Source of the DNA: Gaiella occulta
GTDB taxonomy: Bacteria > Actinomycetota > Thermoleophilia > Gaiellales > Gaiellaceae
Assembly (NCBI RefSeq): GCF_003351045.1
Contig: NZ_QQZY01000001.1
Span: forward strand, 558,001 to 622,000
DNA length: 64,000 nt
Reading direction: 5' to 3'
Shown: positions 33,348 through 40,627 of the stretch, one piece after another
Numbering within the stretch: position 1 is the first letter of the stretch
Layout of the letters: every line of letters begins with the position of its first letter
The notes under the pieces: generated by a model
Database searches by the model: none
What the model was told of the DNA's origin: nothing
Seen by the model: the letters and a program-made list of their open reading frames with translations, nothing else
Program-made: the position numbers and the translations under genes

Positions 33348-34090
33348 GGGAGGGCCTCGGCCCGCGAGGCGCCGCCCGGCGCCCGCAACGCGCGCACCAT
33401 CAGGGCCGACCAGCCGAGCGTCACGGCGATGAGCGCGATCAGGGCGATGTCGCCGCCCGGCCAGTCGGCGCCCGCTCCCTCCGCCGACCAGAAGACGCCG
33501 AAGGAGGTGAGCAAGATGCCGACGGTGAACTTGAGCGCGTTCTCCGGCACGCGGCTCAGCGGAGCCCTGAGAGCGAGCCCGGTCACGCCGACGACGACGA
33601 GCGCGACGGCCGCTCCGCCGGCGGCGAGCGCCGTCTTGCCCTGAGCGGTGCCGAGCGTCAGGACGATGAACGCCACCTCGAGCCCTTCGAGGAGCACCGA
33701 CTTGAACGACAGCACCAGCGAGTACCAGTCGGTGGCCGCGGCGCGGCCCGCGGCGCGAGCACGTGCCGTCTCGGCGGCGAACACGGCGACCTCGTCGTGG
33801 AGGGCCTTGCGACCTGCGGCCCTGAGGATCGCCTTGCGCAGCCACTGCAGGCCGAACAGGAGGAGGAGAGAGCCCACGACGAGCCGCAGTGCGCCGATCG
33901 GGATCCCGGCCAGGGCGGGCCCCAGCGCCGCGACGATCACCGAGAGCAGGACGAGCGCGGCAGCCGAGCCCACGAGCGGCCAGCGCCAGCCCCTGGTCGT
34001 CCCGAGCGCGAGCACGATCGTCATCGCCTCGACCATCTCGACCGCGCTCGCGAGTGCTGCGCCGGCGACGAGGAAGAGGTCGCTCGTCAT
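33344..34090 (-). CDS. Integral membrane protein with two ExxE repeats (COG4280/FTR1-like)
   Basis: The 248 residues have six or seven hydrophobic helices. Two related segments, VEMVEAMTIVLALGTTRG near residue 15 and LLEGLEVAFIVLTLGTAQG near residue 117, each carry an ExxE motif in a helix. The second recalls the REGLE motif of FTR1 iron permeases and of GDT1-type cation transporters. Metal transport is a reasonable guess but not established. The ATG at 34090 overlaps the stop of an 8-codon leaderless mini-ORF, and a tandem-repeat box lies upstream. Confidence 0.7.
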   Translation of the reverse strand: MTSDLFLVAGAALASAVEMVEAMTIVLALGTTRGWRWPLVGSAAALVLLSVIVAALGPALAGIPIGALRLVVGSLLLLFGLQWLRKAILRAAGRKALHDEVAVFAAETARARAAGRAAATDWYSLVLSFKSVLLEGLEVAFIVLTLGTAQGKTALAAGGAAVALVVVGVTGLALRAPLSRVPENALKFTVGILLTSFGVFWSAEGAGADWPGGDIALIALIAVTLGWSALMVRALRAPGGASRAEALP

Positions 34091-34113
34091 GTCTGGACAC
34101 GACCGCCGGGCAC
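34087..34113 (-). CDS. Leaderless mini-ORF (8 codons) ahead of the ExxE membrane protein gene
   Basis: A GTG 6 bases after the -10 TACGCT opens MPGGRVQT, and its TGA stop overlaps the ATG at 34090 (ATGA). There is no ribosome site for the main gene, so ribosomes loading on the leaderless GTG could re-initiate at the overlap. Confidence 0.4.
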   Translation of the reverse strand: MPGGRVQT

Positions 34114-34119
34114 CCGCCG

Positions 34120-34154
34120 AGCGTACCCGTCGGCGACCTGAACGGAACCTGAAC
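34120..34154 (-). promoter_or_regulatory. Tandem 11-base box and -10 of the ExxE membrane protein operon
   Basis: On the minus strand GTTCAGGTTCC (34154-34144) and GTTCAGGTCGC (34143-34133) form the cleanest repeat pair in the window. After 7 bases comes TACGCT (34125-34120). Confidence 0.7.
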
Positions 34155-34267
34155 ACGTGTGCCGAGGGCGATACCTCCCGGTCGCACGGCGGCTACGGTG
34201 GAGGCGCAGGCCTGATGTCCCGCGTACCCGCGGCGAACGAGCCTCGAGACGACCGGGAGATCTCCGC

Positions 34268-34879
34268 ATGGACTACCGCCTCTATCACGCCGTCAACGAG
34301 TTCGTCGCCGCGCACTCCTGGATCGGGCGCGTTGCCGCAAGCGTCGAGTCGTGGGCGATTCCGCTGTTTGCGATCGCGACGCTCGCCCTCTGGCTCGGCT
34401 CGCGGCCGGGCACCGCGCGGAAGTGGAAGCTGGCGTGCACCTCGGCCCTCGCCTCCGCAGGGCTTGCGCTCCTTTTCAACCAGCTCGTCGCGCAGGTCTG
34501 GTTCCGGGATCGACCGTTCGCCTCCCACCCCGACGCGGCCGTGTGGGGGAGCCGCTCGGGCGACCCCTCGTTCCCGAGCGACCATGCGAGCGCCGCGTTC
34601 GCGATCGCCGTCGCGGTGCTGCTGTTCGACCGCGCCGTCGGCTCGCTCTTCCTCGCGGCCGCGGTGGCCGTCTCGGTGGGGCGAGTCCTCACGGGCGTGC
34701 ACTACCCGGCCGACGTGGTCGCGGCCGCGCTCGTCGGGACCGCATGCGCGGCCGTCGTCGTGCGCGCCGGGCGTCCTCTCGCGGTGCGGATCGTGAGCGT
34801 CGTCGAGCGCGTGACCGACCCGATCGTGCAGCCGCTATGGCTCGCTCTCGGCCGGGACGGCCGCGGAGACCGCGGCTAG
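34268..34879 (+). CDS. PAP2-superfamily phosphatase (undecaprenyl-diphosphatase-like)
   Basis: The 203 residues have five or six membrane helices and the three PAP2 motifs: RDRP in VWFRDRPFAS, PSDHAS in FPSDHASAAF, and GRVLTGVHYPADV. These form the catalytic site of lipid phosphatases such as BcrC, which recycle undecaprenyl pyrophosphate for wall synthesis. The ATG at 34268 has a GGGAGA site 8 bases upstream. It ends exactly one base before the convergent esterase gene. Confidence 0.9.
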   Translation: MDYRLYHAVNEFVAAHSWIGRVAASVESWAIPLFAIATLALWLGSRPGTARKWKLACTSALASAGLALLFNQLVAQVWFRDRPFASHPDAAVWGSRSGDPSFPSDHASAAFAIAVAVLLFDRAVGSLFLAAAVAVSVGRVLTGVHYPADVVAAALVGTACAAVVVRAGRPLAVRIVSVVERVTDPIVQPLWLALGRDGRGDRG

Positions 34880-35881
34880 TCACGGTCGCCCGGGCAGGAG
34901 AGCCGGCCGCGAGAGATCGGGAGGAGTCGACGCCGGGGTCGTAGCGGCGGCGCCGTCGACGGCGGGTGCCAGCGCCGCAAGCGCGCGCCCCAGCCATTCG
35001 CCCGCGCGGGCAGACCACAGGGCCTGGTCGTGCCCGCCGCCGTAGAGCCGGAACATGTGCGGCACGCGGGCGGCGCGCAACTCCGCGTCGAGGAGGACGT
35101 TGTCACGCCGGAAGCGCGAGTCCCGCCTCCCGACGTAGAAGCCGAGGAGCAGCGGTCGGCGAGCGGCGGAGCGGCGGAGCGTTCCGACGAGCGCGTGGGC
35201 GCTCGCGCGGGCGTTCGCGGCCGGCGATCCGAGGTCGAGGACGCTGGTGCCGTCCGGGTCGGTGGGTCGGTGGTAGCCGCTCCACGACTCGATCACCGAG
35301 AAGGTGTCCAGATGGTGGAGTCCGATCAGCATGGCGCCGTAGCCGCCGGCGGAGATGCCGACGAGCGCGCGTCCGCGCCGATTCGGGATCGTCCTGAAGT
35401 GGCGGTCGACGTAGGCGGGGATTTCGCGTGCGATCGCCGTCTCCCAGTTGCGTCCCTCGCCCCAGTCGATGTACTCGGGATCGGAGTCGCCGTCGCGGGC
35501 GGCCTGCGGGGCGACGACGATGGCACGCCCCCCGACCTGCTCCAGCGCCCTGCGGACGAACCCGATGTCGCGGAAGGCGGATGCGGAAGCGGGGAGCCCG
35601 TGCAGGAAGTAGATGACCGGATAGCGCCCGCCGCCGTCGTAGCCGGGAGGGAGGGAGACGGCGAACCGGAGCGTCATCCCGAGCGCATGCGAGCGAAGCG
35701 TCCGTTCCCTGATCGCCAGGTCGGCTTCGCGGCCGCGCGCGTCGCGCACCAGTGTCGCCGCGGCCGCGAGAGCCGCGGCGACCACGATGGCTGCGAGCAC
35801 GGCGGCGCGGCCGGCGCGCCCCCGTGAGATCGCTTCGCGATCGCGGGCGAGGGCGCCTGGTCGACGCGGAGTGCGGGTCAC
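34880..35881 (-). CDS. Alpha/beta-hydrolase esterase of the antigen-85/esterase D type (second of the MprF operon)
   Basis: The 333 residues start with a membrane anchor or signal (AAVLAAIVVAAALAAAATLV). The esterase fold follows: VSLPPGYDGGGRYPVIYFLHG, the nucleophile elbow GISAGGYGAM, an aspartate region and the catalytic histidine in GGGHDQALW. The active site faces outside the membrane. It is the last gene of an operon with an MprF-like enzyme and resembles the esterase that opens that operon. Hydrolysis of aminoacylated lipids is an attractive but unproven role. Confidence 0.82.
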   Translation of the reverse strand: MTRTPRRPGALARDREAISRGRAGRAAVLAAIVVAAALAAAATLVRDARGREADLAIRERTLRSHALGMTLRFAVSLPPGYDGGGRYPVIYFLHGLPASASAFRDIGFVRRALEQVGGRAIVVAPQAARDGDSDPEYIDWGEGRNWETAIAREIPAYVDRHFRTIPNRRGRALVGISAGGYGAMLIGLHHLDTFSVIESWSGYHRPTDPDGTSVLDLGSPAANARASAHALVGTLRRSAARRPLLLGFYVGRRDSRFRRDNVLLDAELRAARVPHMFRLYGGGHDQALWSARAGEWLGRALAALAPAVDGAAATTPASTPPDLSRPALLPGRP

Positions 35882-36789
35882 GCCGGCGGTGACCCGAGCT
35901 CGCCCCGCAGCACCCCGAGCATGCTCTGCTGCGCTGCGCGGATCCCCGGGGCCGTCTCCCCGGGTGTCGAGCCGCCGCGCGCGAGCACGGCCGCGCCCGC
36001 GATCACCGCGGCGAAGGAGAGCAGACGGAGCGCACCGAGCAGTCCGGCGGGCAGCGGCTCGTGGTAGACGATCAGCCCGGCGAGGATGGGCAGCGCGTTC
36101 GTGAACAGCGTCGCCACGCCGGCCGTCGCGAGTGCCCCGCCGCGCTGGAAGCCGAGCTGGAGCGCGACGAAGGCGAGCCCGTGGCAGGCGAGCAGCGCCG
36201 GGACGAAGAGGAGCCACGGGCCTCCCGCGACGGCCGCCTTGGTGCCGACGTCGCCTGCCGCGTAGAGAACGCCGGCCGCGATGCCGAGGCCGGCGCCTGC
36301 GGCGAGCCGGCGGGTCGCCGGGCTCGCGGCGAGCGCCGCGGCGGCGAGCGAGAGCGCCATCCAGGCGGCGACGACGAGCCAGGAGCCGTGGCCGCCGCTC
36401 TTGCGCTCGCCCGCGAGCGAGACCCCGAGCAGCGCCAGCCCCGCCGTGGCGACGCCGACGCCGGCCCATTCACGGCGCGCGAGAGGCGTTGCGGTCGTCT
36501 TCCACACGAGCAGCGCGAGCAGGCCGATGCCGCCCGCCGACGCCGCCTGGACGAGCGAGAGCGGCGCCAGCGCGAGCGCGGCGACGTACAGCACCCAGCC
36601 GCCGATACCGGCGAGGAAGCCGGCCAGCCAGCGCAGGCTCGTGAAGAGCGAGCGCAGCGAGAGCAGCGGGCGGCGAAGCGAGAGCGGCGGCAGCCGCGCC
36701 GTCTCACCGTGCTGGGCGAGGTAGCCCCAGTTGAGCGCCGCGGCCGAGGCGAACGCGAGCACGAGCCCGGCGGCGAGCGTCGCCGTCAT
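35878..36789 (-). CDS. DMT/EamA-like membrane transporter
   Basis: The 303 residues have about nine or ten hydrophobic helices arranged as two halves, as in the drug/metabolite transporter superfamily (first helix LAAGLVLAFASAAALNWGYLAQHG; second half with AAGVLYAAGDVGTKAAVAGG and LFTNALPILAGLIVYHEPLP, whose YHEPLP end is typical). The substrate is unknown. Both ends overlap neighbours by 4 bases, so it is part of the MprF-like operon and may move lipid or amino-acid precursors. Confidence 0.78.
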   Translation of the reverse strand: MTATLAAGLVLAFASAAALNWGYLAQHGETARLPPLSLRRPLLSLRSLFTSLRWLAGFLAGIGGWVLYVAALALAPLSLVQAASAGGIGLLALLVWKTTATPLARREWAGVGVATAGLALLGVSLAGERKSGGHGSWLVVAAWMALSLAAAALAASPATRRLAAGAGLGIAAGVLYAAGDVGTKAAVAGGPWLLFVPALLACHGLAFVALQLGFQRGGALATAGVATLFTNALPILAGLIVYHEPLPAGLLGALRLLSFAAVIAGAAVLARGGSTPGETAPGIRAAQQSMLGVLRGELGSPPA

Positions 36790-38888
36790 CTCCGCTGCCG
36801 TCCGCTGAGCGGCAGGTACGCCTCCGCCGCGAGCGCGGCGAGTCCGACGCGTGGCAGGTCGCGACGGTGCTCGTAGACGACGAAGCGCCGCTCCCAGCCC
36901 GGAAGGAACTTGCGGTTGAAGAGGAGCAGGTTGTCGAGCTGGAAGTGGCCCTTGAGCGCGAGCAGGGCGCGGCGCTGCACCTGCTGCACGCGCGACAGCT
37001 CGGCTTCGGGCGCGAGCAGCGCCGCAAACGGGGCGAAGTTGAGCGACACGCGCTCGAAGCCGTGCTCCCGCGCCCAGGCGATCGCCTCGCAGACGAGCCA
37101 CTCGTTGAACCCGTTCGGCGTCGTCCGCAGCCGCGGCATCGACGAGAGCGACAGCGCGGAGCCCGCCCGCGACACCGCGAAGTGGAGGAAGCCCGCGGGC
37201 GTGCCGTCGGCGGCGCGCCCGATCACGAACACCGCCTCCTCGTCCTCGAGCCGGAAGAGCGCGTCGATCGCCATCACGAAGCCCTTCTCGGGCTGGTCGC
37301 CGCGCCAGGCGCGGGCGATCGCCTCCAGCTCGGCTCGCAGCGCGTCCCCGATCGCGCGCGGGCGCAAAACGTCGACCCGGTAGCCGGCCGCCTTCAGCCG
37401 GGTGACCGACTGGCGCACCTTCCGGATCTGCCGGCCCTCGAGCGAGAACGAGGCCGTGTCGACGACGGCCTCGTCCCCGTGGTAGAGGGACTGGAGGCCG
37501 TGGGCGCGGTAGAGATCGAGCCAGGTCTCGGAGGCGCCGAGTATGGCGATGCGCCAGTCGCGCGCGTGGGCGAAGGCGATGAAGCGGCTGACGAGACCGT
37601 CGAGCGCCGCCGCCGCGCCCACGGGGTCGCCCGCGACGATGGCGACGCCGCCAACGACCGTGTAGGCCAGGAACGCGCGCTCCTCGTCGTCGAAGAAGTA
37701 CGACTTGTCGGCGCGCAGCGCGAACGGCGCGAGCGTGTCCGCCCCCCATTCGGCGACGAGGCGGCGGGCCAGCTCGCGCTCCCGCGCATCCTGGCGCAGG
37801 CGATAGCGCCACGGCGCAAGCCAGCCGAGCAGGACGATCGCCGCCGCCGTCAAGCCGAGGCCGAGGATGGAGAGCGGGAACCACTGGCCGAAGGTGCCGG
37901 ACAGGTGCGCGGAGCCGCGCAGCCTGAGGCCGAGCAGCGCCGCGGTCGTCTCGCGCAGGGCAAAGCCGGCGGAGAACGGCTGGTCGGCGGTGAGCCGGTT
38001 CACCCACAGTGCCGCGGCGCCGTATCCGTAGATCAGGGCCGCGAACAGGAGTGTGCGGGCCACGATGCGGGTGTCCGCGCCGGGATCCCCGCGCACGTGG
38101 AAGTCCTGCCGGCGTGCGACGAGCGCGAGCGCGACGAGGGCGCTCGCCGCCGCGCCGTAGTGGGCGCCGTGCACGAGGTGCAGGATCGCCGAGCCGCCGA
38201 GGAGGAGCACTGCGAGCTGCCAGGCGCGGCGCTTGCGCCGCGCCAGCCCGCGCGCGATCACCAGCAGCCCGAGCCCGACCGGCGCCACGAGCAGGGCGCC
38301 GACCCCCGGCACGGGGAGGGGCGCCAGCTGCTCGACCAGCGACGACTCGTACTCCGGGAAGATCGCGACGAACATGTCGAACGCACCCGCGAGCGCGACG
38401 AGCGCAGCCAGCGTGAACGGCGCCAGCTCCCCCTCCCCGTCGCGCCCACCCCGGCGCCCGAGCAGCGCGCCGCCGAGACCCGCCAGGCCCGCCGGCAGGT
38501 AGACGGCCGGCAGGCGCGCCGCGGCGTGGAACGCGTCGAGCGCCGGCACCTGGCGGACGACGAGCAGCGACACGCCCGTCGTCAGGTACGCGAACGATCC
38601 GGCGCCGAGCGCGAGCAGGAGCGCCGCCGTCAGGCGCCTGGCGCGCACGAGCCGTGCGAGCAGCCCGAGCAGCAGCGCGGCCGCCGACCAGACCGCGACG
38701 AAGACGAGCAGCGGTACGGCCGAGCGCCGCGACAGCTCGTCGAGCGGGAGAGCGTCCGGCAGCGGCGGCCCCGGCACCGGTCCGCTCGGCTGGACCAGGT
38801 ACAGCCAGCCCGAGGCGGCGGCGGCGACGACGAGCCCGGTGAGAACCGCGCCTGCGAGAGCCGCTCCGCGCGCGGCGCGCCTAGCCAC
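36786..38888 (-). CDS. MprF-like phosphatidylglycerol aminoacyltransferase
   Basis: The 700 residues have an N-terminal half with about ten membrane helices and a cytosolic C-terminal half of the DUF2156/LPG-synthase type (FALRADKSYFFDDEERAFLAY, GDPVGAAAALDGLV, GDEAVVDTASFSLEGRQIRKVRQS, LKGHFQLDNLLLFNRKFLPGWERRF, quoted in part). Such enzymes move lysine or alanine from tRNA to phosphatidylglycerol, lowering negative charge and raising resistance to cationic peptides. The GTG at 38888 has GAGGAGG 7 bases upstream and overlaps the stop of the upstream esterase by 8 bases. The amino acid used is unknown. Confidence 0.88.
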   Translation of the reverse strand: MARRAARGAALAGAVLTGLVVAAAASGWLYLVQPSGPVPGPPLPDALPLDELSRRSAVPLLVFVAVWSAAALLLGLLARLVRARRLTAALLLALGAGSFAYLTTGVSLLVVRQVPALDAFHAAARLPAVYLPAGLAGLGGALLGRRGGRDGEGELAPFTLAALVALAGAFDMFVAIFPEYESSLVEQLAPLPVPGVGALLVAPVGLGLLVIARGLARRKRRAWQLAVLLLGGSAILHLVHGAHYGAAASALVALALVARRQDFHVRGDPGADTRIVARTLLFAALIYGYGAAALWVNRLTADQPFSAGFALRETTAALLGLRLRGSAHLSGTFGQWFPLSILGLGLTAAAIVLLGWLAPWRYRLRQDARERELARRLVAEWGADTLAPFALRADKSYFFDDEERAFLAYTVVGGVAIVAGDPVGAAAALDGLVSRFIAFAHARDWRIAILGASETWLDLYRAHGLQSLYHGDEAVVDTASFSLEGRQIRKVRQSVTRLKAAGYRVDVLRPRAIGDALRAELEAIARAWRGDQPEKGFVMAIDALFRLEDEEAVFVIGRAADGTPAGFLHFAVSRAGSALSLSSMPRLRTTPNGFNEWLVCEAIAWAREHGFERVSLNFAPFAALLAPEAELSRVQQVQRRALLALKGHFQLDNLLLFNRKFLPGWERRFVVYEHRRDLPRVGLAALAAEAYLPLSGRQRR

Positions 38889-39849
38889 GGGCAAGCCTCC
38901 TCGATGCTGCCAGGAAGGCGAGCGATGCGTTGCCGCGCCACAGCGACCAGTTGTGCCCGCCGGAGACGAGGAAGAAGCGGTGGGGGATGCGGGCGCGGGC
39001 GAGCGCGGAGGCGAACGCGGCGTTCTGCACGCGCAGCTTGTCGCGGCGACCCGAGTAGAACCACACGAAGGTGTGCGCGCGGCGCAGCGCGGCGGCGCGT
39101 CCCGGGAGCTCGAGCAGCGGGCTGTTGTGGGCGAGCCGCCGCGGGTCGGTGCCGAAGATCGAACGCGCCCTGTCGGCGAGCATGTAGCCGGACCAGCTCT
39201 CGAGCACGCGGAAGCGGCCGGGGTGGTGGAGGCCGATGTTGACGGCTCCGTAGCCTCCCTCGGAGAGACCGCCGAGCGCGCGTCCGCCGCCGCTTCGCAC
39301 CGTCCGGTAGCGGGCGTCGATCGCGCGCACGAGGTCGCGGGCGACGAACGTCTCCCAGCCCTCGCCGGCTCTCACGCCGTTTGCCCATTCCTTGTCGGTG
39401 AACGTGCCGGTCGAGCCGAACGGCATCACGAGGATGAGCGGCCGGGCCTTCCTCTTCGCGAGCAGGATGTCCTCGACGACGCCGAGGCGCACGGTCTGCA
39501 GGAACGCGGCCGGGCGTCCGGGAAAGCCGTGCAGGAGGTAGAAGACCGGGTAGCGCGTGGCCGCATGCCGCGCGTAGCCCGGCGGCAGGTAGACGATCAC
39601 CGTCTGCCGTCTGCCTCCGAGCGCGGGGCTCGCGACCGCGATCGTCTGCGTCGTTCCGGCCCGGTCGACGAAGGCGGGGTCCTTCGGCGGCGGATAGCCC
39701 CGGTACAGCCAGTAGTTGTCGAGGTAGCGCACGAGGCCGAGCAGCCCCGGTGCGACGAATGCGGCGGCGGCGACCGCGAGCAGCGCCGCGCGCAGAGCCC
39801 GCGGGCGCCGCTTCCGGGAGGGCGTGCGGTCGACCGCCTGCCCGCTCAC
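38881..39849 (-). CDS. Alpha/beta-hydrolase esterase of the antigen-85/esterase D type (first of the MprF operon)
   Basis: The 322 residues have a basic N-terminus and a membrane anchor (ALRAALLAVAAAAFVAPGLLGLV). The hydrolase domain follows: VIVYLPPGYARHAATRYPVFYLLHG (start and end of the first strand region), nucleophile GGLSEGGYGAV and catalytic histidine in SGGHNWSLWRG. It resembles the esterase at 34880. The GTG at 39849 overlaps the stop of a 22-codon leaderless mini-ORF. An outward-facing lipid or sugar-ester hydrolase is likely. Confidence 0.82.
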   Translation of the reverse strand: MSGQAVDRTPSRKRRPRALRAALLAVAAAAFVAPGLLGLVRYLDNYWLYRGYPPPKDPAFVDRAGTTQTIAVASPALGGRRQTVIVYLPPGYARHAATRYPVFYLLHGFPGRPAAFLQTVRLGVVEDILLAKRKARPLILVMPFGSTGTFTDKEWANGVRAGEGWETFVARDLVRAIDARYRTVRSGGGRALGGLSEGGYGAVNIGLHHPGRFRVLESWSGYMLADRARSIFGTDPRRLAHNSPLLELPGRAAALRRAHTFVWFYSGRRDKLRVQNAAFASALARARIPHRFFLVSGGHNWSLWRGNASLAFLAASRRLARG

Positions 39850-39914
39850 CCGGCGGTCGCGGGACGGCGGCCGGGCGCGCGGACGGGCCGCGAGTGGACA
39901 GTTTCGCTTCTCAC
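39846..39914 (-). CDS. Leaderless mini-ORF (22 codons) ahead of the esterase/MprF operon
   Basis: A GTG 9 bases after the -10 CACGCT opens a 22-codon frame (MRSETVHSRPVRAPGRR then PATAG). Its TGA overlaps the GTG of the esterase at 39849 (GTGA). No ribosome site precedes the esterase start, so coupling from the mini-ORF would explain its translation. Confidence 0.4.
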   Translation of the reverse strand: MRSETVHSRPVRAPGRRPATAG

Positions 39915-39923
39915 CGTCGTCGC

Positions 39924-39957
39924 AGCGTGACGTGGTCTGCCTGAATCGCTCCTGAAC
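39924..39957 (-). promoter_or_regulatory. Tandem 11-base box and -10 of the esterase/MprF operon
   Basis: On the minus strand GTTCAGGAGCG (39957-39947) and ATTCAGGCAGA (39946-39936) are followed after 6 bases by CACGCT (39929-39924). Confidence 0.65.
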
Positions 39958-39990
39958 GGCCGCTGCCGTCTCCCGGCAGACGGTCGCGAA

Positions 39991-40029
39991 ACGGCGTGCG
40001 GCCCCGGAACCGCCGGGGCCGCACGCCGT
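39991..40029 (-). terminator. Strong hairpin terminator after the acidic secreted protein gene
   Basis: A perfect 17-base stem (ACGGCGTGCGGCCCCGG at 39991-40007 and its complement at 40013-40029) with a 5-base loop lies 21 bases past the stop of the minus-strand gene at 40051. A short TTT follows on that strand. It also isolates the esterase operon promoter. Confidence 0.85.
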
Positions 40030-40050
40030 TGCTCGCGCTGTCCGGGCCCG

Positions 40051-40413
40051 CTACTCCTGCCCCTCGAACTGGTGGTCGGCGTTCGGGTTGCCGGGCTCGT
40101 CGGCGTGGCCGCCGGGACCGTCGTTGCCCGCGACCTCGCTGCCGGACTCGGCCTGCTCCGAGCCCGAGCTCTGCTCGCTGCCGGCCTGCTCGCTGCCGGC
40201 CTGCTCGGTCGCGTCGTCCTTGCCGCTCTGGTCCTGGATCGAGTCGGTGTCGGCGGCGCTCGCGCCGCCGTTCGACTCGGCGCTCGCCTGCGTCGTCGCC
40301 GGCGTGACCGGGTTCGGCGTTCCCTGGCCGGCGGATGCCAGCGCTGCTCCGCCGAGCGCGAGTGCGGCGAGCGCCGCGAATCCCGCGATGATCTTGGTGA
40401 GCTTGTTGCGCAT
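40051..40413 (-). CDS. Small acidic secreted protein
   Basis: The 120 residues start with a signal peptide (NKLTKIIAGFAALAALALGGAALASAG). The mature part is highly acidic low complexity with EQAGS-type repeats (two 15-base DNA units at 40171-40200) and no cysteine. I chose ATG 40413 because GAAGGAG lies 6 bases upstream; the ATG at 40419 directly abuts that site. Family and function are unknown. A TCTCAT-class tandem box and a -10 (TACGTT) lie upstream, and a strong terminator follows. Confidence 0.75.
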   Translation of the reverse strand: MRNKLTKIIAGFAALAALALGGAALASAGQGTPNPVTPATTQASAESNGGASAADTDSIQDQSGKDDATEQAGSEQAGSEQSSGSEQAESGSEVAGNDGPGGHADEPGNPNADHQFEGQE

Positions 40414-40456
40414 CGTCATCTCCTTCGTGTCGGGGTCTGATCTGCGATGCGCCCTG

Positions 40457-40489
40457 AACGTAGAAGACGGTCGTGAGACGGAGATGAAA
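40457..40489 (-). promoter_or_regulatory. TCTCAT-class tandem box and -10 of the acidic secreted protein gene
   Basis: On the minus strand TTTCATCTCCG (40489-40479) and TCTCACGACCG (40478-40468) are followed after 5 bases by TACGTT (40462-40457). The leader of about 35 bases ends in the GAAGGAG ribosome site. Confidence 0.55.
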
Positions 40490-40510
40490 CGCGTCCCCGC
40501 CGTCCGCGGC

Positions 40511-40544
40511 GTTCAGGTGCTTGTCAGATGCGCCCGAGTAGCGT
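40511..40544 (+). promoter_or_regulatory. Tandem 11-base box and -10 upstream of the Kelch/YVTN gene
   Basis: GTTCAGGTGCT (40511-40521) and TGTCAGATGCG (40522-40532) are followed after 6 bases by TAGCGT (40539-40544). It is divergent from the box at 40468-40489, with only 21 bases between the two boxes. Confidence 0.65.
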
Positions 40545-40552
40545 CGTGTGCG

Positions 40553-40627
40553 ATGCGGGATCGAACCTCGACCGAGCGAGCGGATGCGGCGGCCTGTGCA
40601 GGCGGGGCGCCGGCGGCCGTGCGGTGA
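40553..40627 (+). CDS. Leaderless mini-ORF (24 codons) ahead of the Kelch/YVTN gene
   Basis: An ATG 8 bases after the -10 TAGCGT opens a 24-codon frame (MRDRTSTERADAAACAGG then APAAVR) whose TGA overlaps the GTG at 40624 (GTGA). The main gene lacks a ribosome site of its own. Confidence 0.4.
   Translation: MRDRTSTERADAAACAGGAPAAVR

Noticed and set aside
34194-34217. TACGGT and ATG at 34215 as a leaderless start for the PAP2 gene
   Set aside because: That ATG is out of frame with the PAP2 domains; ATG 34268 is in frame and has a GGGAGA ribosome site.
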